Source of the DNA: Methylococcaceae bacterium
Lineage (GTDB): Bacteria > Pseudomonadota > Gammaproteobacteria > Methylococcales > Methylomonadaceae
Assembly: GCA_003155565.1 (NCBI GenBank)
Contig: PMDM01000240.1
Span: forward strand, 1 to 8,992
Direction: 5' to 3'
DNA length: 8,992 nucleotides
The translations under genes and the position numbers were made by a program. This document shows positions 1 to 7,335 of the stretch, piece after piece; the stretch's first letter is position 1, and each line of letters opens with the position of its first letter. A model generated the notes under the pieces. It did not search any database and was not told where the DNA came from. It was given only the letters and a program-made list of their open reading frames with translations.

Positions 1-2104
1 TTGCCCCGGTGAGGGTTAGGTAGGCAGTTTGTGTGCCTGTGGCTCCAGACCAGCCGGTACGGGAATTGAAAATTTCACCCGAAGGTAGTAGGTGCATGCC
101 CGGATAAAGTTCTCCGAAGGCGCGATTGGCTCCGCCAATGCCATTCCATGCGCCATTGAAAACCTCTACTTCTTCAGCCAATGGGTTGTTTCCTGAGAAT
201 GCCAAAACCCGCCCATCACCGAGCCGCAAGGCTGTCGGATACCATCGTGCATGGGCCATGCTAGAGGTTGGGGTGAAGCTTCCGGTATCAGGATTGACTG
301 GATCAGGCGTAAATAAATAGCAGCGGTTGTTAGTATGACCTGCGCCATTGGTATCGCCGCCGATGACGAGAAGCCGCCCGTCAGACAAAAACGTATGCCC
401 GCTGCAAAAGAAATCTTCGGGCAAAGGAATGATGGGAGGTGTCATCAATTTAGTGCCTGGATTCCATATACGAGCCTGCAACGGATAATTACGTTCGGCA
501 GCACCTGAAAAAACCAGGACGCGGCCATTTGCCAACAACGCACCGTGCACAATGAAAATGGGTGAGTTGGTCAGCAATTCCCAACTGTCATTCCCTTCAC
601 TCTTACAGGTATGACCAACATCAGGACACTCTTGCAGCCTAATTTTAGGTAGGTGGAAACATATTTTTTGCACTTCGTGGTCGGTTAATTCAACCTCCTG
701 TATCGCCCGCACAAGACCAGCCATACCCTGCATCATGTGCATTTCGACATGGCAATGAAGCAAGAAGTCGCCTTGCAATTGGTATTTGCGTCGTTTAGGG
801 TGCGGCTTTTTATAAGAATCAGGCTCGTCGGATTGTTGATCGGACAGATGTGTTGTTTGCAATTCAGCCGTCGTATGACCCTCATGAATGGGAAGCGGCA
901 AGGTTGGTTCGTCGTGTCCTTTTTGAGGTTCGCAATCACAATCAAGCGGCAGCGGCCATAAAATGACCGGTGGAACAACAGTATCAGCGACAAACGATTC
1001 GGCCGGGCCTAGACTTCGTGTGTCCACCGTTTCATTGCCTAATCGCCAGCGTTGGCCGTGCAGGTGGAAGTTATGCCACATCATCCCTAAATCAAGGTTG
1101 AACACGTACCAACGGATGCGTTTGCCGCTTTCCGCCACGATAGTGGGTGTATTCCCCACAAACGTCCGTCCATTGATACAGAGAGATTCAAGTCCCGCCC
1201 CAGTACGGTCAGTTACCGTATGTGGTTGGTTGCCACCATGATTCCATGTGACTGTCCCACCTGCCCGAATAGTCACATCGTCCAGTTCAAACCGGGGCGG
1301 CGTGTCCAAAATATTGATGGTTGCTGTCGCCTGGCCAGTTGTGGTGACCCGCACACGGCCTTGCATGGGATGAAATTTGCAGTAGAATTCGAATGTCCCC
1401 TCGTCAGGGAAGGTAAACGAAAACGTATCGCCCGGATTGAGCGAGCCGCTATCGAAGAGTGAAGTATCGTTTTTGCCCACCAGCCTATGGAAAAAAATAG
1501 GCACTTCGATTTCGGGTTTATCACAATGCGGATCACGAACGACGAGACCACCGAACAGCCCACGGTTCACCACATCACTGATGTGCATGTGATGGTCGTG
1601 GAACGGCCATGCACCTATGCTGTCTTCTTTCACGTCAAACACATAACACCATTCTTTGCTGGGGCAAATGGCATCGCTCCGATTGCCATCGTCGCGGTGC
1701 GTGCCAAACGGCCACGAGCCATCCGAATCAATACCATAGTGCAGGCCATGCAGATGAAAACTATGGGGTTCTTCGTCAGCATTTAAAACATGGATGTAAA
1801 GCCGCTCACCCGGCTGTGTGTAAATAACCGTACCGGGAATCCTACGGTCGGCAGCCGGTTCATTGATGTCTGCTGCAATAAGCGGATCAGTCTTCAAGAT
1901 TGTGTAGTTAGCATCGAGGTATTCTCGATACACCAAACCTTCCAACCGACGACGATCAATTTCAGCGGGCGGTATTTTCCCATCTTCATGACCCATGGTA
2001 CGCATGCAATCAATGCGATGTTTATGATGCTCAGCATCGTCGGGAGCCACAGGCGTGTAATTGTGTAATGGCTCAATTTTTAAATATATATGCTTCGTTT
2101 TCAT
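1..2104 (-). CDS. Multicopper oxidase fused to a galactose/glyoxal oxidase-like propeller (3' end outside window)
   Basis: The frame is open from an ATG at 2104-2102 to base 1 (701 codons, no stop), so the C-terminus lies outside. AGGAG at about 2111-2115 fixes the start. Seen: a first cupredoxin domain with H117-x-H119 and H169-x-H171 (FHLHG, WPFHDHHMH), a second domain with a plastocyanin-like C242-x-x-H245-x-M247 and upstream H206, and a third domain with H344/H347/H349 (WHNFHLHG) and H450-C451-H452...H456...M461. These are the type 1 and trinuclear copper ligands of multicopper oxidases. From about residue 510 kelch-like strands begin (VHGALLANGRVLVFSG). FCSGHT (C567) and RWYPT (Y622) occupy the places of the Cys and Tyr that form the crosslinked radical cofactor in galactose and glyoxal oxidases. 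Inferred role: oxidation of an unknown substrate with reduction of oxygen, possibly by two copper centres. The axial Tyr and His ligands of the propeller would lie in the missing part. No signal peptide is evident. A Cys/His/acid-rich insert occupies residues 388-447. Confidence 0.88.
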   Translation of the reverse strand, partial: MKTKHIYLKIEPLHNYTPVAPDDAEHHKHRIDCMRTMGHEDGKIPPAEIDRRRLEGLVYREYLDANYTILKTDPLIAADINEPAADRRIPGTVIYTQPGERLYIHVLNADEEPHSFHLHGLHYGIDSDGSWPFGTHRDDGNRSDAICPSKEWCYVFDVKEDSIGAWPFHDHHMHISDVVNRGLFGGLVVRDPHCDKPEIEVPIFFHRLVGKNDTSLFDSGSLNPGDTFSFTFPDEGTFEFYCKFHPMQGRVRVTTTGQATATINILDTPPRFELDDVTIRAGGTVTWNHGGNQPHTVTDRTGAGLESLCINGRTFVGNTPTIVAESGKRIRWYVFNLDLGMMWHNFHLHGQRWRLGNETVDTRSLGPAESFVADTVVPPVILWPLPLDCDCEPQKGHDEPTLPLPIHEGHTTAELQTTHLSDQQSDEPDSYKKPHPKRRKYQLQGDFLLHCHVEMHMMQGMAGLVRAIQEVELTDHEVQKICFHLPKIRLQECPDVGHTCKSEGNDSWELLTNSPIFIVHGALLANGRVLVFSGAAERNYPLQARIWNPGTKLMTPPIIPLPEDFFCSGHTFLSDGRLLVIGGDTNGAGHTNNRCYLFTPDPVNPDTGSFTPTSSMAHARWYPTALRLGDGRVLAFSGNNPLAEEVEVFNGAWNGIGGANRAFGELYPGMHLLPSGEIFNSRTGWSGATGTQTAYLTLTGA

Positions 2105-2110
2105 AGGTAA

Positions 2111-2115
2111 GCTCC
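2111..2115 (-). promoter_or_regulatory. Ribosome binding site of the copper oxidase gene
   Basis: On the minus strand AGGAG lies 6-7 bases before the ATG at 2104. It decides the start of the oxidase and confirms that the protein begins without a classical signal peptide (MKTKHIYLKIEPL). Confidence 0.7.
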
Positions 2116-2147
2116 TAATTTGCTTATTGAAAATTTATCCTGAATCG

Positions 2148-2178
2148 CTTATATTTTTAGGTAAGTAACGCTTGTCAA
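2148..2178 (-). promoter_or_regulatory. Putative sigma-70 promoter of the copper oxidase gene
   Basis: On the minus strand a perfect TTGACA (2178-2173) is followed, after 17 to 19 bases depending on register, by an AT-rich -10 candidate AATATAAG (around 2155-2148; TATAAG, ATATAA or AATATA). It sits in the 103-bp gap between the protease stop and the oxidase start, and predicts a short leader of about 35-40 bases. This suggests that the oxidase can be transcribed independently of the protease gene, although read-through is not excluded because no terminator hairpin is evident in the gap. Confidence 0.45.
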
Positions 2179-2207
2179 ACGGATTTAACCCTATTTCAAA
2201 AATTGTA

Positions 2208-3776
2208 TTACCCAATGTTCCTGTTCCTGGATAGGCTGGACACTAAGCCAATGATGCCAAGAACAATAGAAATAGCGCCTAAAAAGTTAACTACAACATC
2301 ACCTATGTATCCTGGGTCTTGGAAACCACATTTGATGCAAAAAGTCCCTCCTGGGGTAATCAGTAATCCGCCAATAATGATTAACCAAGCCCAGGCAAGA
2401 TAACGTACCCACCAAAATGGGTTTTGGTTCCTGATGATTGAACGTAAGTTAGGCATAACCCCGATGCGATCTGAAATGGGATTTGCGCTATGGGTATTGA
2501 GGGTTACATTGCCTAACAATCCCCGTAGTTCATCGGGTAAATACCGATTATTATTTTGTTTAATCCGCCATGATTGGAGCAGCAGCGCTGCACCAGCGAT
2601 AATGGGGGAAGCACCCGAGGTGCCACCAAAGCTGGTTGTGTATAAATTTGTCGCCGTACCCGTCCAGCCGTCACCACAAGTGTCGATATTCTGGCCCCAC
2701 GCGAAGCAATCAATACGGGTACCAAAGTTCGAGAACGAAAGTCGTGCGTGCGGCACTGTTGAGCTTGCGGCGCCAACGATGATTGCTCCAGAATCTCGAA
2801 AATCTGGGCTATTGCGGTTCAGGATATGCTTTCCGTTGACATCCTGGAATGCATCGAGATCGACTGATCCATTTGCACCAGCTTCAACGACGATGATTCC
2901 CTGTGATGTAGCAAACTGGATTGCATCGAAAACAGCTTGTTCAACTTCTACAGGAACATAACCTGACGCGGTGGGGTAACTTGTCTGCGCTTCGAGTAGC
3001 AATACGTCGCCCGCATTCATCGTGTCTACTGCACTGAGGATGGCTTCAGCAGTATTGTAGGTTGACGCAGTTCGCCACTGCGAAACGACGCGGGTAGTAG
3101 CGCCTGGGGCAATGCCAATTCCACCGATGTTATTGTCTACTGCAACCACTTCACCAAGTACGGCTGTGCCATGGCCATGGAAATCCTGGCTTACTCCAGA
3201 GATAACGGTAATATTGGCAGCCGCTAAATCCTCGTGGTTGAGTGTCCAGCCACGTTCAAGATCGACGAAACCTACACCGCTACCATCGCTACTACCCCAA
3301 ACCCAACGGGCATTTATCCCGGACGGCGCGGCATCCAAATAACCTTGATTGGCGTTGCGAGGGTCATCAGATGGATTGAGTGGCGGCGGCATCGGGACGC
3401 CTTCAACATATGCAATCTCTACATTTGGCCAAGCGGAAACTGCTTTCGCTATTGCTTCAGGTTCGACTCCAACAGGGCATTCAATGGCATAGTACAAACT
3501 GAAGTTCGCTGGTTTCGATTTTTGGTTTACCGTGCCTGCTTTCTGGACAAGTGTACTGAATGCCGATTCGTCTAAGGTAGAGAAATATCGGTCTAGTGTA
3601 AGACCTGGAAATGTTTCCGTAAGGTTAACCCAGTCCTTCCCCACAAGCTTTGTAAGTTTGCTTTTATTGGGAGATGACGAGAGTTGGTCATTGGGTTGAA
3701 ACTTCACAACAACACGTCGTTTGAAGCCTGGAGGCAATTCCGGTTGGGGTAAAATCTTATCTGCAATAATTGCCAT
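2208..3776 (-). CDS. Subtilisin-like serine protease (S8 family) with two C-terminal membrane segments
   Basis: This 522-residue protein starts at an ATG with AGGAGA at 3787-3782, five bases upstream. Residues about 20-130 resemble a propeptide or accessory region. The S8 catalytic core spans about 155-405: Asp172 (GFVDLERGW), His202 (HGHGTAV), oxyanion Asn302 (AGAN) and Ser387 (GGTSGASP) are all present, so it should be an active endopeptidase. The Asp motif is unusual, with DLERG where most subtilases have DTG or DSG. After the core, residues 454-476 and about 490-514 are strongly hydrophobic and separated by a loop with a CxxC pair (C480, C483), suggesting a membrane hairpin at the C-terminus. 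There is no N-terminal signal peptide (MAIIADKILPQPELPPGF), so the side of the membrane on which the protease domain acts cannot be stated. It lies directly upstream of the copper oxidase gene on the same strand (103 bp gap). Function beyond proteolysis is unknown. Confidence 0.9.
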   Translation of the reverse strand: MAIIADKILPQPELPPGFKRRVVVKFQPNDQLSSSPNKSKLTKLVGKDWVNLTETFPGLTLDRYFSTLDESAFSTLVQKAGTVNQKSKPANFSLYYAIECPVGVEPEAIAKAVSAWPNVEIAYVEGVPMPPPLNPSDDPRNANQGYLDAAPSGINARWVWGSSDGSGVGFVDLERGWTLNHEDLAAANITVISGVSQDFHGHGTAVLGEVVAVDNNIGGIGIAPGATTRVVSQWRTASTYNTAEAILSAVDTMNAGDVLLLEAQTSYPTASGYVPVEVEQAVFDAIQFATSQGIIVVEAGANGSVDLDAFQDVNGKHILNRNSPDFRDSGAIIVGAASSTVPHARLSFSNFGTRIDCFAWGQNIDTCGDGWTGTATNLYTTSFGGTSGASPIIAGAALLLQSWRIKQNNNRYLPDELRGLLGNVTLNTHSANPISDRIGVMPNLRSIIRNQNPFWWVRYLAWAWLIIIGGLLITPGGTFCIKCGFQDPGYIGDVVVNFLGAISIVLGIIGLVSSLSRNRNIG

Positions 3777-4202
3777 GTAAATCTCCTATGTTTGTGTTGA
3801 CTATTCTGAGGTCATAATCATTAAAACTCAGCAGATTCCAACAATGGGCATGTCGGATATTACTGAATTGTTAGGTTAATCAAGTGAGTATTTGTACTTT
3901 TGATAACCCAATATTTTATAAAATTAACACCTGCCTGGAATGACTTGTGGCTCAAGAAATGAAGGACTACTTAATGGTACGGAGAAATACTGAGGCGGTC
4001 TGTGAAGTTTTCCACTTTAAAAGGATGATGTTTTACCAACTCAGATCTCTTAGTTCATCCTACAAATTCAGTAAGAAAAATTAATCTGGTTAAAAGTTGT
4101 GAAGGGGTTTTTTCTTGCCTCAATAGCTATGTGGACTTCTGTTATCTATTAATGTTCTATTAGTGTATAAAGGTACAATATGAGCCGATAAAGAAGTTAT
4201 GG
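3777..4202. other. Gene-poor intergenic region with no recognised gene
   Basis: This 426-bp AT-rich stretch separates the leftward protease gene from the rightward YceI remnant. All frames are broken by frequent stops and none gives a recognisable protein. It should contain the protease promoter near its left end, but no convincing -35/-10 pair was seen. A weak inverted repeat (AGGATGA at 4022-4028, TCATCCT at 4055-4061) is present with no assigned role. Confidence 0.6.
3782..3787 (-). promoter_or_regulatory. Ribosome binding site of the S8 protease gene
   Basis: AGGAGA on the minus strand, five bases before the ATG at 3776. It supports this start rather than an internal one. Confidence 0.7.
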
Positions 4203-4566
4203 TTGGCAAAATTGAGAGACCGATTTCGCGTGAGCGTCTACTATTCGATCAGTACTGGGCTTACTGAACTGGAAAAGCATTTACATGGCGAGGATTTTCT
4301 GAGCGCTGCCCGTTATCCACAGATTACTTTTGTATCGGACAAGCTCAGCTTTAACAAAGACCAACTCGTTGCACGGCATTTCCAAACCCGTGCATTTGAC
4401 TGTCGACCATTTTTATTGCGGAATGAACCTGATCGCCATGAAAAATACCTGCGGCGCCAATGCAACCACCACGATCAAGCATTCTGATTATGGCGTAGAC
4501 AAATATGTCCCGAAAGTGGGTGATGAAGTCACTATTGCCATCCAGATTGAAGCAACCAAAGATTGA
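4203..4566 (+). pseudogene. YceI-family protein remnant (5'-truncated and frameshifted)
   Basis: Two adjacent frames together match the latter two thirds of a YceI-like (lipid-binding, usually periplasmic) protein. The first frame (4203 to about 4375) gives the family pattern TGLTELEKHL..EDF...YPQITFVSDKL. The second frame (about 4365-4566) gives LHGISKPVHLTV, then TTTIKHSDYG and the terminal VGDEVTIAIQIEA. The reading frame changes near 4365-4378, where the normal family sequence between FVS and LHG is also shortened, so a small deletion probably caused the shift. The usual N-terminus, including a signal peptide and first strands, is missing: a stop lies just upstream at 4188-4190 and no matching sequence is visible further left. 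YceI proteins form a lipocalin-like barrel that binds isoprenoid or amphiphilic ligands. This copy cannot make that fold and is best called a pseudogene. Confidence 0.8.
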
Positions 4567-4620
4567 TCAACCTTTGCCCATTTTACTTGGATTAATTAAA
4601 ACCTAGGATATCCTGCCCAT

Positions 4621-5094
4621 ATGAAAAAACGAATTATTACTGAAAATTTGCCTGATAATGAAGAGTTGGAGTCAAGTTGGCTGGATTTGGAGGTGCTTGT
4701 GGACGTAGAAGTGACCTCCGAAGATAGCGGCTACCCTATTGAAGGGGCATTGTTGCCCAATAACTGTCATGGGTGGAAGGCCAGCAAACCCGGAAAGCAA
4801 ACTATTCGGCTACTTTTTAAGCAACAGCAGAATATCCATCGTATTCATCTGAGTTTTCTGGAATCCGTTATAGCCAGGACGCAAGAGTATGTCCTTCGCT
4901 GGTCTAAGGACAAAGGCCAGACATTCGATGAAATCGTTCGACAACAATGGAACTTTAGTCCCGATGGGAGCCATACACAGTCGGAAGATTATACAATGGC
5001 GCTTTCCGGTGTCTCTGTACTCGAATTAATTATTACACCTGACATAAGCAGCGAACATGCATTTGCCACTCTTGAAAAACTGCGTGTTGCTTGA
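4621..5094 (+). CDS. Conserved hypothetical protein with discoidin-like (galactose-binding-like) fold
   Basis: This complete 157-residue ORF starts at ATG 4621 with a modest AGGA at 4605-4608. There is no signal peptide or membrane segment, so it is probably cytoplasmic. The N-terminal 30 residues are acidic (ENLPDNEELESS, LVDVEVTSED). From about residue 37 the pattern GYPIEGALLP, GWKASKPGKQTIRLLF, IHRIHLSF, TQEYVLRWSKD, QTFDEIVRQQWNFSP and VSVLELIITPDIS looks like a beta-sandwich of the F5/8 type C/discoidin class. In many proteobacterial genomes small proteins of this look are annotated only as carbohydrate-binding or hypothetical. The fold is recognised from memory and no ligand or partner can be named. 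It follows the YceI remnant by 54 bp on the same strand, but its own function does not appear tied to it. Confidence 0.75.
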   Translation: MKKRIITENLPDNEELESSWLDLEVLVDVEVTSEDSGYPIEGALLPNNCHGWKASKPGKQTIRLLFKQQQNIHRIHLSFLESVIARTQEYVLRWSKDKGQTFDEIVRQQWNFSPDGSHTQSEDYTMALSGVSVLELIITPDISSEHAFATLEKLRVA

Positions 5095-5654
5095 ACAACC
5101 AAAAAAATCCATTTTCAATTTTTTCAAGCGGTTATAAACAAGCTTATTAAATAATTTCGTCCTTCTCTATAGCCGACCATGGCTCATATCAACCAACGCA
5201 TTCAAGTTCGGCTATGAGCAGTCGCTCAAGATAGGGCAGTTCAACCAAGACGGAAGAAGTGATTTGAATTGACTACTTTTATTTCCAGAATTTGTCATAA
5301 CTACTCTGCTCAGCAAAGGACTAGTCCTGGACAAGACAGAAACCGACATCGTTCATGCCTGAGTCAGGGACCTGTAACGGGTAGCCGAACGTATGCATGC
5401 AGTAATGCTGAGGCTATAAAATGCGCGATACAAAAAGCCTTTGATGATAGATAGTTAAATCGGAAAAAATAGACAATAGTAGAAATCAATATACATGGGA
5501 TTTACAGTTAATGAACTTTATCAATTTATCCTATGAAACAATTTCTAGATTTGATCTAGTCGCCACTGGGTAAAATAACTAGAAATTCCAGTATACTGCC
5601 GCTATGATTTGATAAAAACGTCAGTCTATAAGCAATTTAATGGAGGCATCAAGT
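5095..5654. other. Gene-poor region with short inverted repeats
   Basis: No convincing gene lies in these 560 bp. Three frames between 5240 and 5454 contain short open stretches (a TTG-started 61-codon frame at 5269-5454 and pieces in the adjacent frames), but none is recognisable, which fits either a decayed gene or chance. Inverted repeats seen: ATAGCCGA (5169-5176) with TCGGCTAT (5208-5215), and AATTTCTAG (5540-5548) with CTAGAAATT (5579-5587). The second lies about 70 bp before the small ORF at 5655. Their roles are unknown. Confidence 0.5.
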
Positions 5655-5768
5655 ATGTCAATAGAACCCAAGCAAACAAGCCACAAACCCAAATGGATCG
5701 CGCCCATTGGAAGCCGTAGGGAAAGAGCCGACTATTACTTCCAGACCGTCACTGTTCTGGCAGTTTAA
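5655..5768 (+). CDS. Possible small protein of 37 residues
   Basis: An ATG at 5655 is preceded by GGAGG (5642-5646) at an ideal spacing of eight bases, the best ribosome binding site on this strand of the window. The product would be a 37-residue basic peptide (MSIEPKQTSHKPKW...), with no membrane segment and no recognised family. The adjacent frame stays open past its stop to about 5822 (SRPLEAVGKEP..., ending LESEIE), so the ORF may instead be the start of a longer gene broken by a frameshift. It precedes the TIR gene by 73 bp on the same strand and could be a leader peptide or part of the same transcript. Both ideas are inference. Confidence 0.3.
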   Translation: MSIEPKQTSHKPKWIAPIGSRRERADYYFQTVTVLAV

Positions 5769-5841
5769 TTCCAAGAATCCAGTGCCACAGGCAACCCCAA
5801 AGTTGGAAAGCGAGATAGAATGAGACTGGCGATGAATCTTT

Positions 5842-7332
5842 ATGTTGATTAACCCAAGTTTCAGAGGCTCCATTTTCATAAGTTACCGGCGTACAGATGT
5901 GCCTGGTTACGTAAGAGGGCTTATGAGCGATCTGCGCAATACCTTCGGGAGTAAGCAAGTTTTCTTGGATATGGAAGATATAGCGGCTGGGAGCGATTTT
6001 CCACGTATCATCGAAGAGGCTGTCAGCAATTGTGAACTGTTGCTTGCGGTTATTGGCCCAAGTTGGGTCGAAGTACGCGATGAGTCTGGACAGCGCCGAA
6101 TAGCCGAAGTTAATGACTTCGTGCGGCTTGAGATTGCGGCCGCTCTTGAGCGTAAGATTCCGATAATTCCAGTGCTGGTGGAAAATGCCAAGATGCCGAA
6201 AAGGGACTGGCTTCCCGACAATCTTAAGCTGTTCGCTACATTACAAGGGGTTGCCCTTACGCATGATCGTTGGGACGACGACATAATTCGGCTATTTCTC
6301 GCCATAGAGAGCATTACCGTGGAACCGCAAGTCGCACGTCAGTATTCCGCTGCATTGGACAATCTGAGCCGAGGATATTGGCAAGAGGCGCTAACAGATT
6401 TCGAGTCTATAATGTCGGTTCAACCCCATTACCTTGATGTTCCAGAAAGAATCGAACCATTGCGGGTACTGGCAAAGAATTTGTGTCGACTGGGGCCAAA
6501 AGCGCGTGGATGGCACGAAGTGGCAAGCAGCTATCCCTTAACGCTTATGGTATTAGTTAGTTTGCTACCAAACGCATTGGCTTCAGTATTCAACTATCTC
6601 TTCAATTCGGATGTTATCGTACAGCCCATGGTTAGGCGTGTGGGTAGTCAGGCGGAACGCTATTTTGAGATTTGCGCGGGATTTGTGAATGGTATCGGGT
6701 TCTTGGCTGGCCTAGCACTATTCATTTTTTTCGCCAGACCCGTTTGTCGTGGCCTAGCTGACATAGGCAGAGGCGTTGCCGTGCCACACGAAACCTTGTC
6801 ATGTTTACGACGACGCTGCTTGATGCTAGGGCAATATGTCGCACTTATCAGTGCTTGCATATGGATTATAGCGGGGCCGGTTTATCCATTCATGATCGGT
6901 TCACTGGATTTCCGTGACTATGTTTTCTTCATCGCATCATTAGCCATATGCGGTGCTTTTGTAGCAACGTACCCTTTTTTGGTCGTCACATGGCTATGCA
7001 CACGGGTGTATTACCCGGCATTTATCGCCCCAGGTTCTGTTGCCGCTGACGATATTACCATGCTAACTCGAGTCGATTCTTGGAGATGGCGTTATTTAGC
7101 AATGTCTGGAGCGTTGCCGATGCTTGTGTTAGCGTTAGGGCTGATCCTTGGTTCTTCTGTCGGATCCCGCTCGGCTACAATACTTTTAGGTATTTCTGGG
7201 TTTATTGGCGTTGCTGGATTTATTTTTGCCCTGTTTCTATTCCAGGCGATTCAGGCCGACATTGCCTTGTTAAAGGAAGCAACCTTGGCCTATGAGCCCA
7301 AGCTTAACTTCCAAAAAAACCAATCCAGCTAA
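5842..7332 (+). CDS. TIR domain protein with six predicted transmembrane helices
   Basis: This 496-residue protein starts at the ATG at 5842. An in-frame TGA at 5833-5835 prevents any earlier start, and the ribosome binding site is weak. Residues 9-155 form a bacterial TIR domain: box 1 IFISYRRTD (11-19), then VFLDMEDIAAGSDFPRIIEEA (40-60, the BB-loop region), LLAVIGPSW (67-75), and FVRLEIAAAL (93-102), whose Glu97 is the candidate catalytic residue in TIR enzymes that cleave NAD+. Residues about 163-200 resemble a single TPR-like helical pair (LDNLSRGYWQEALTDFESI). Then come six hydrophobic segments at about 232-252, 276-298, 329-352, 360-386, 418-438 and 446-470. The TIR domain is therefore most likely a cytoplasmic head on an integral membrane protein. 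Bacterial TIR proteins often act as NAD-depleting or signalling components of anti-phage immunity. No partner sensor gene is visible next to this one, so a defence role is inference. Confidence 0.88.
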   Translation: MLINPSFRGSIFISYRRTDVPGYVRGLMSDLRNTFGSKQVFLDMEDIAAGSDFPRIIEEAVSNCELLLAVIGPSWVEVRDESGQRRIAEVNDFVRLEIAAALERKIPIIPVLVENAKMPKRDWLPDNLKLFATLQGVALTHDRWDDDIIRLFLAIESITVEPQVARQYSAALDNLSRGYWQEALTDFESIMSVQPHYLDVPERIEPLRVLAKNLCRLGPKARGWHEVASSYPLTLMVLVSLLPNALASVFNYLFNSDVIVQPMVRRVGSQAERYFEICAGFVNGIGFLAGLALFIFFARPVCRGLADIGRGVAVPHETLSCLRRRCLMLGQYVALISACIWIIAGPVYPFMIGSLDFRDYVFFIASLAICGAFVATYPFLVVTWLCTRVYYPAFIAPGSVAADDITMLTRVDSWRWRYLAMSGALPMLVLALGLILGSSVGSRSATILLGISGFIGVAGFIFALFLFQAIQADIALLKEATLAYEPKLNFQKNQSS

Positions 7333-7335
7333 CCC

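Noticed and set aside
2434..2961. A 175-codon plus-strand frame inside the protease gene
   Set aside because: It lies antisense to the catalytic core of the S8 protease, whose triad is fully conserved. The opposite frame is open only because of codon usage.
5100..5130. Rho-independent terminator after the 157-residue gene
   Set aside because: There are A and T runs, but no GC-rich stem precedes them on the plus strand.
5230..5270. A short stretch reading GQFNQDGRSDLN that resembles an FG-GAP/VCBS repeat motif
   Set aside because: It is a single short match in a frame closed soon on both sides and has no companion repeats, so chance is the simplest explanation.
5269..5454. A 61-codon plus-strand frame starting at TTG
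   Set aside because: It has no good ribosome binding site, no recognisable family and a Ser/Arg/Cys-rich composition typical of chance frames.
5658..5879. A 73-codon minus-strand frame opposite the start of the TIR gene
   Set aside because: It overlaps the 37-codon ORF with the strong ribosome binding site and the TIR start, lacks its own binding site and was not recognised. It is treated as a shadow.
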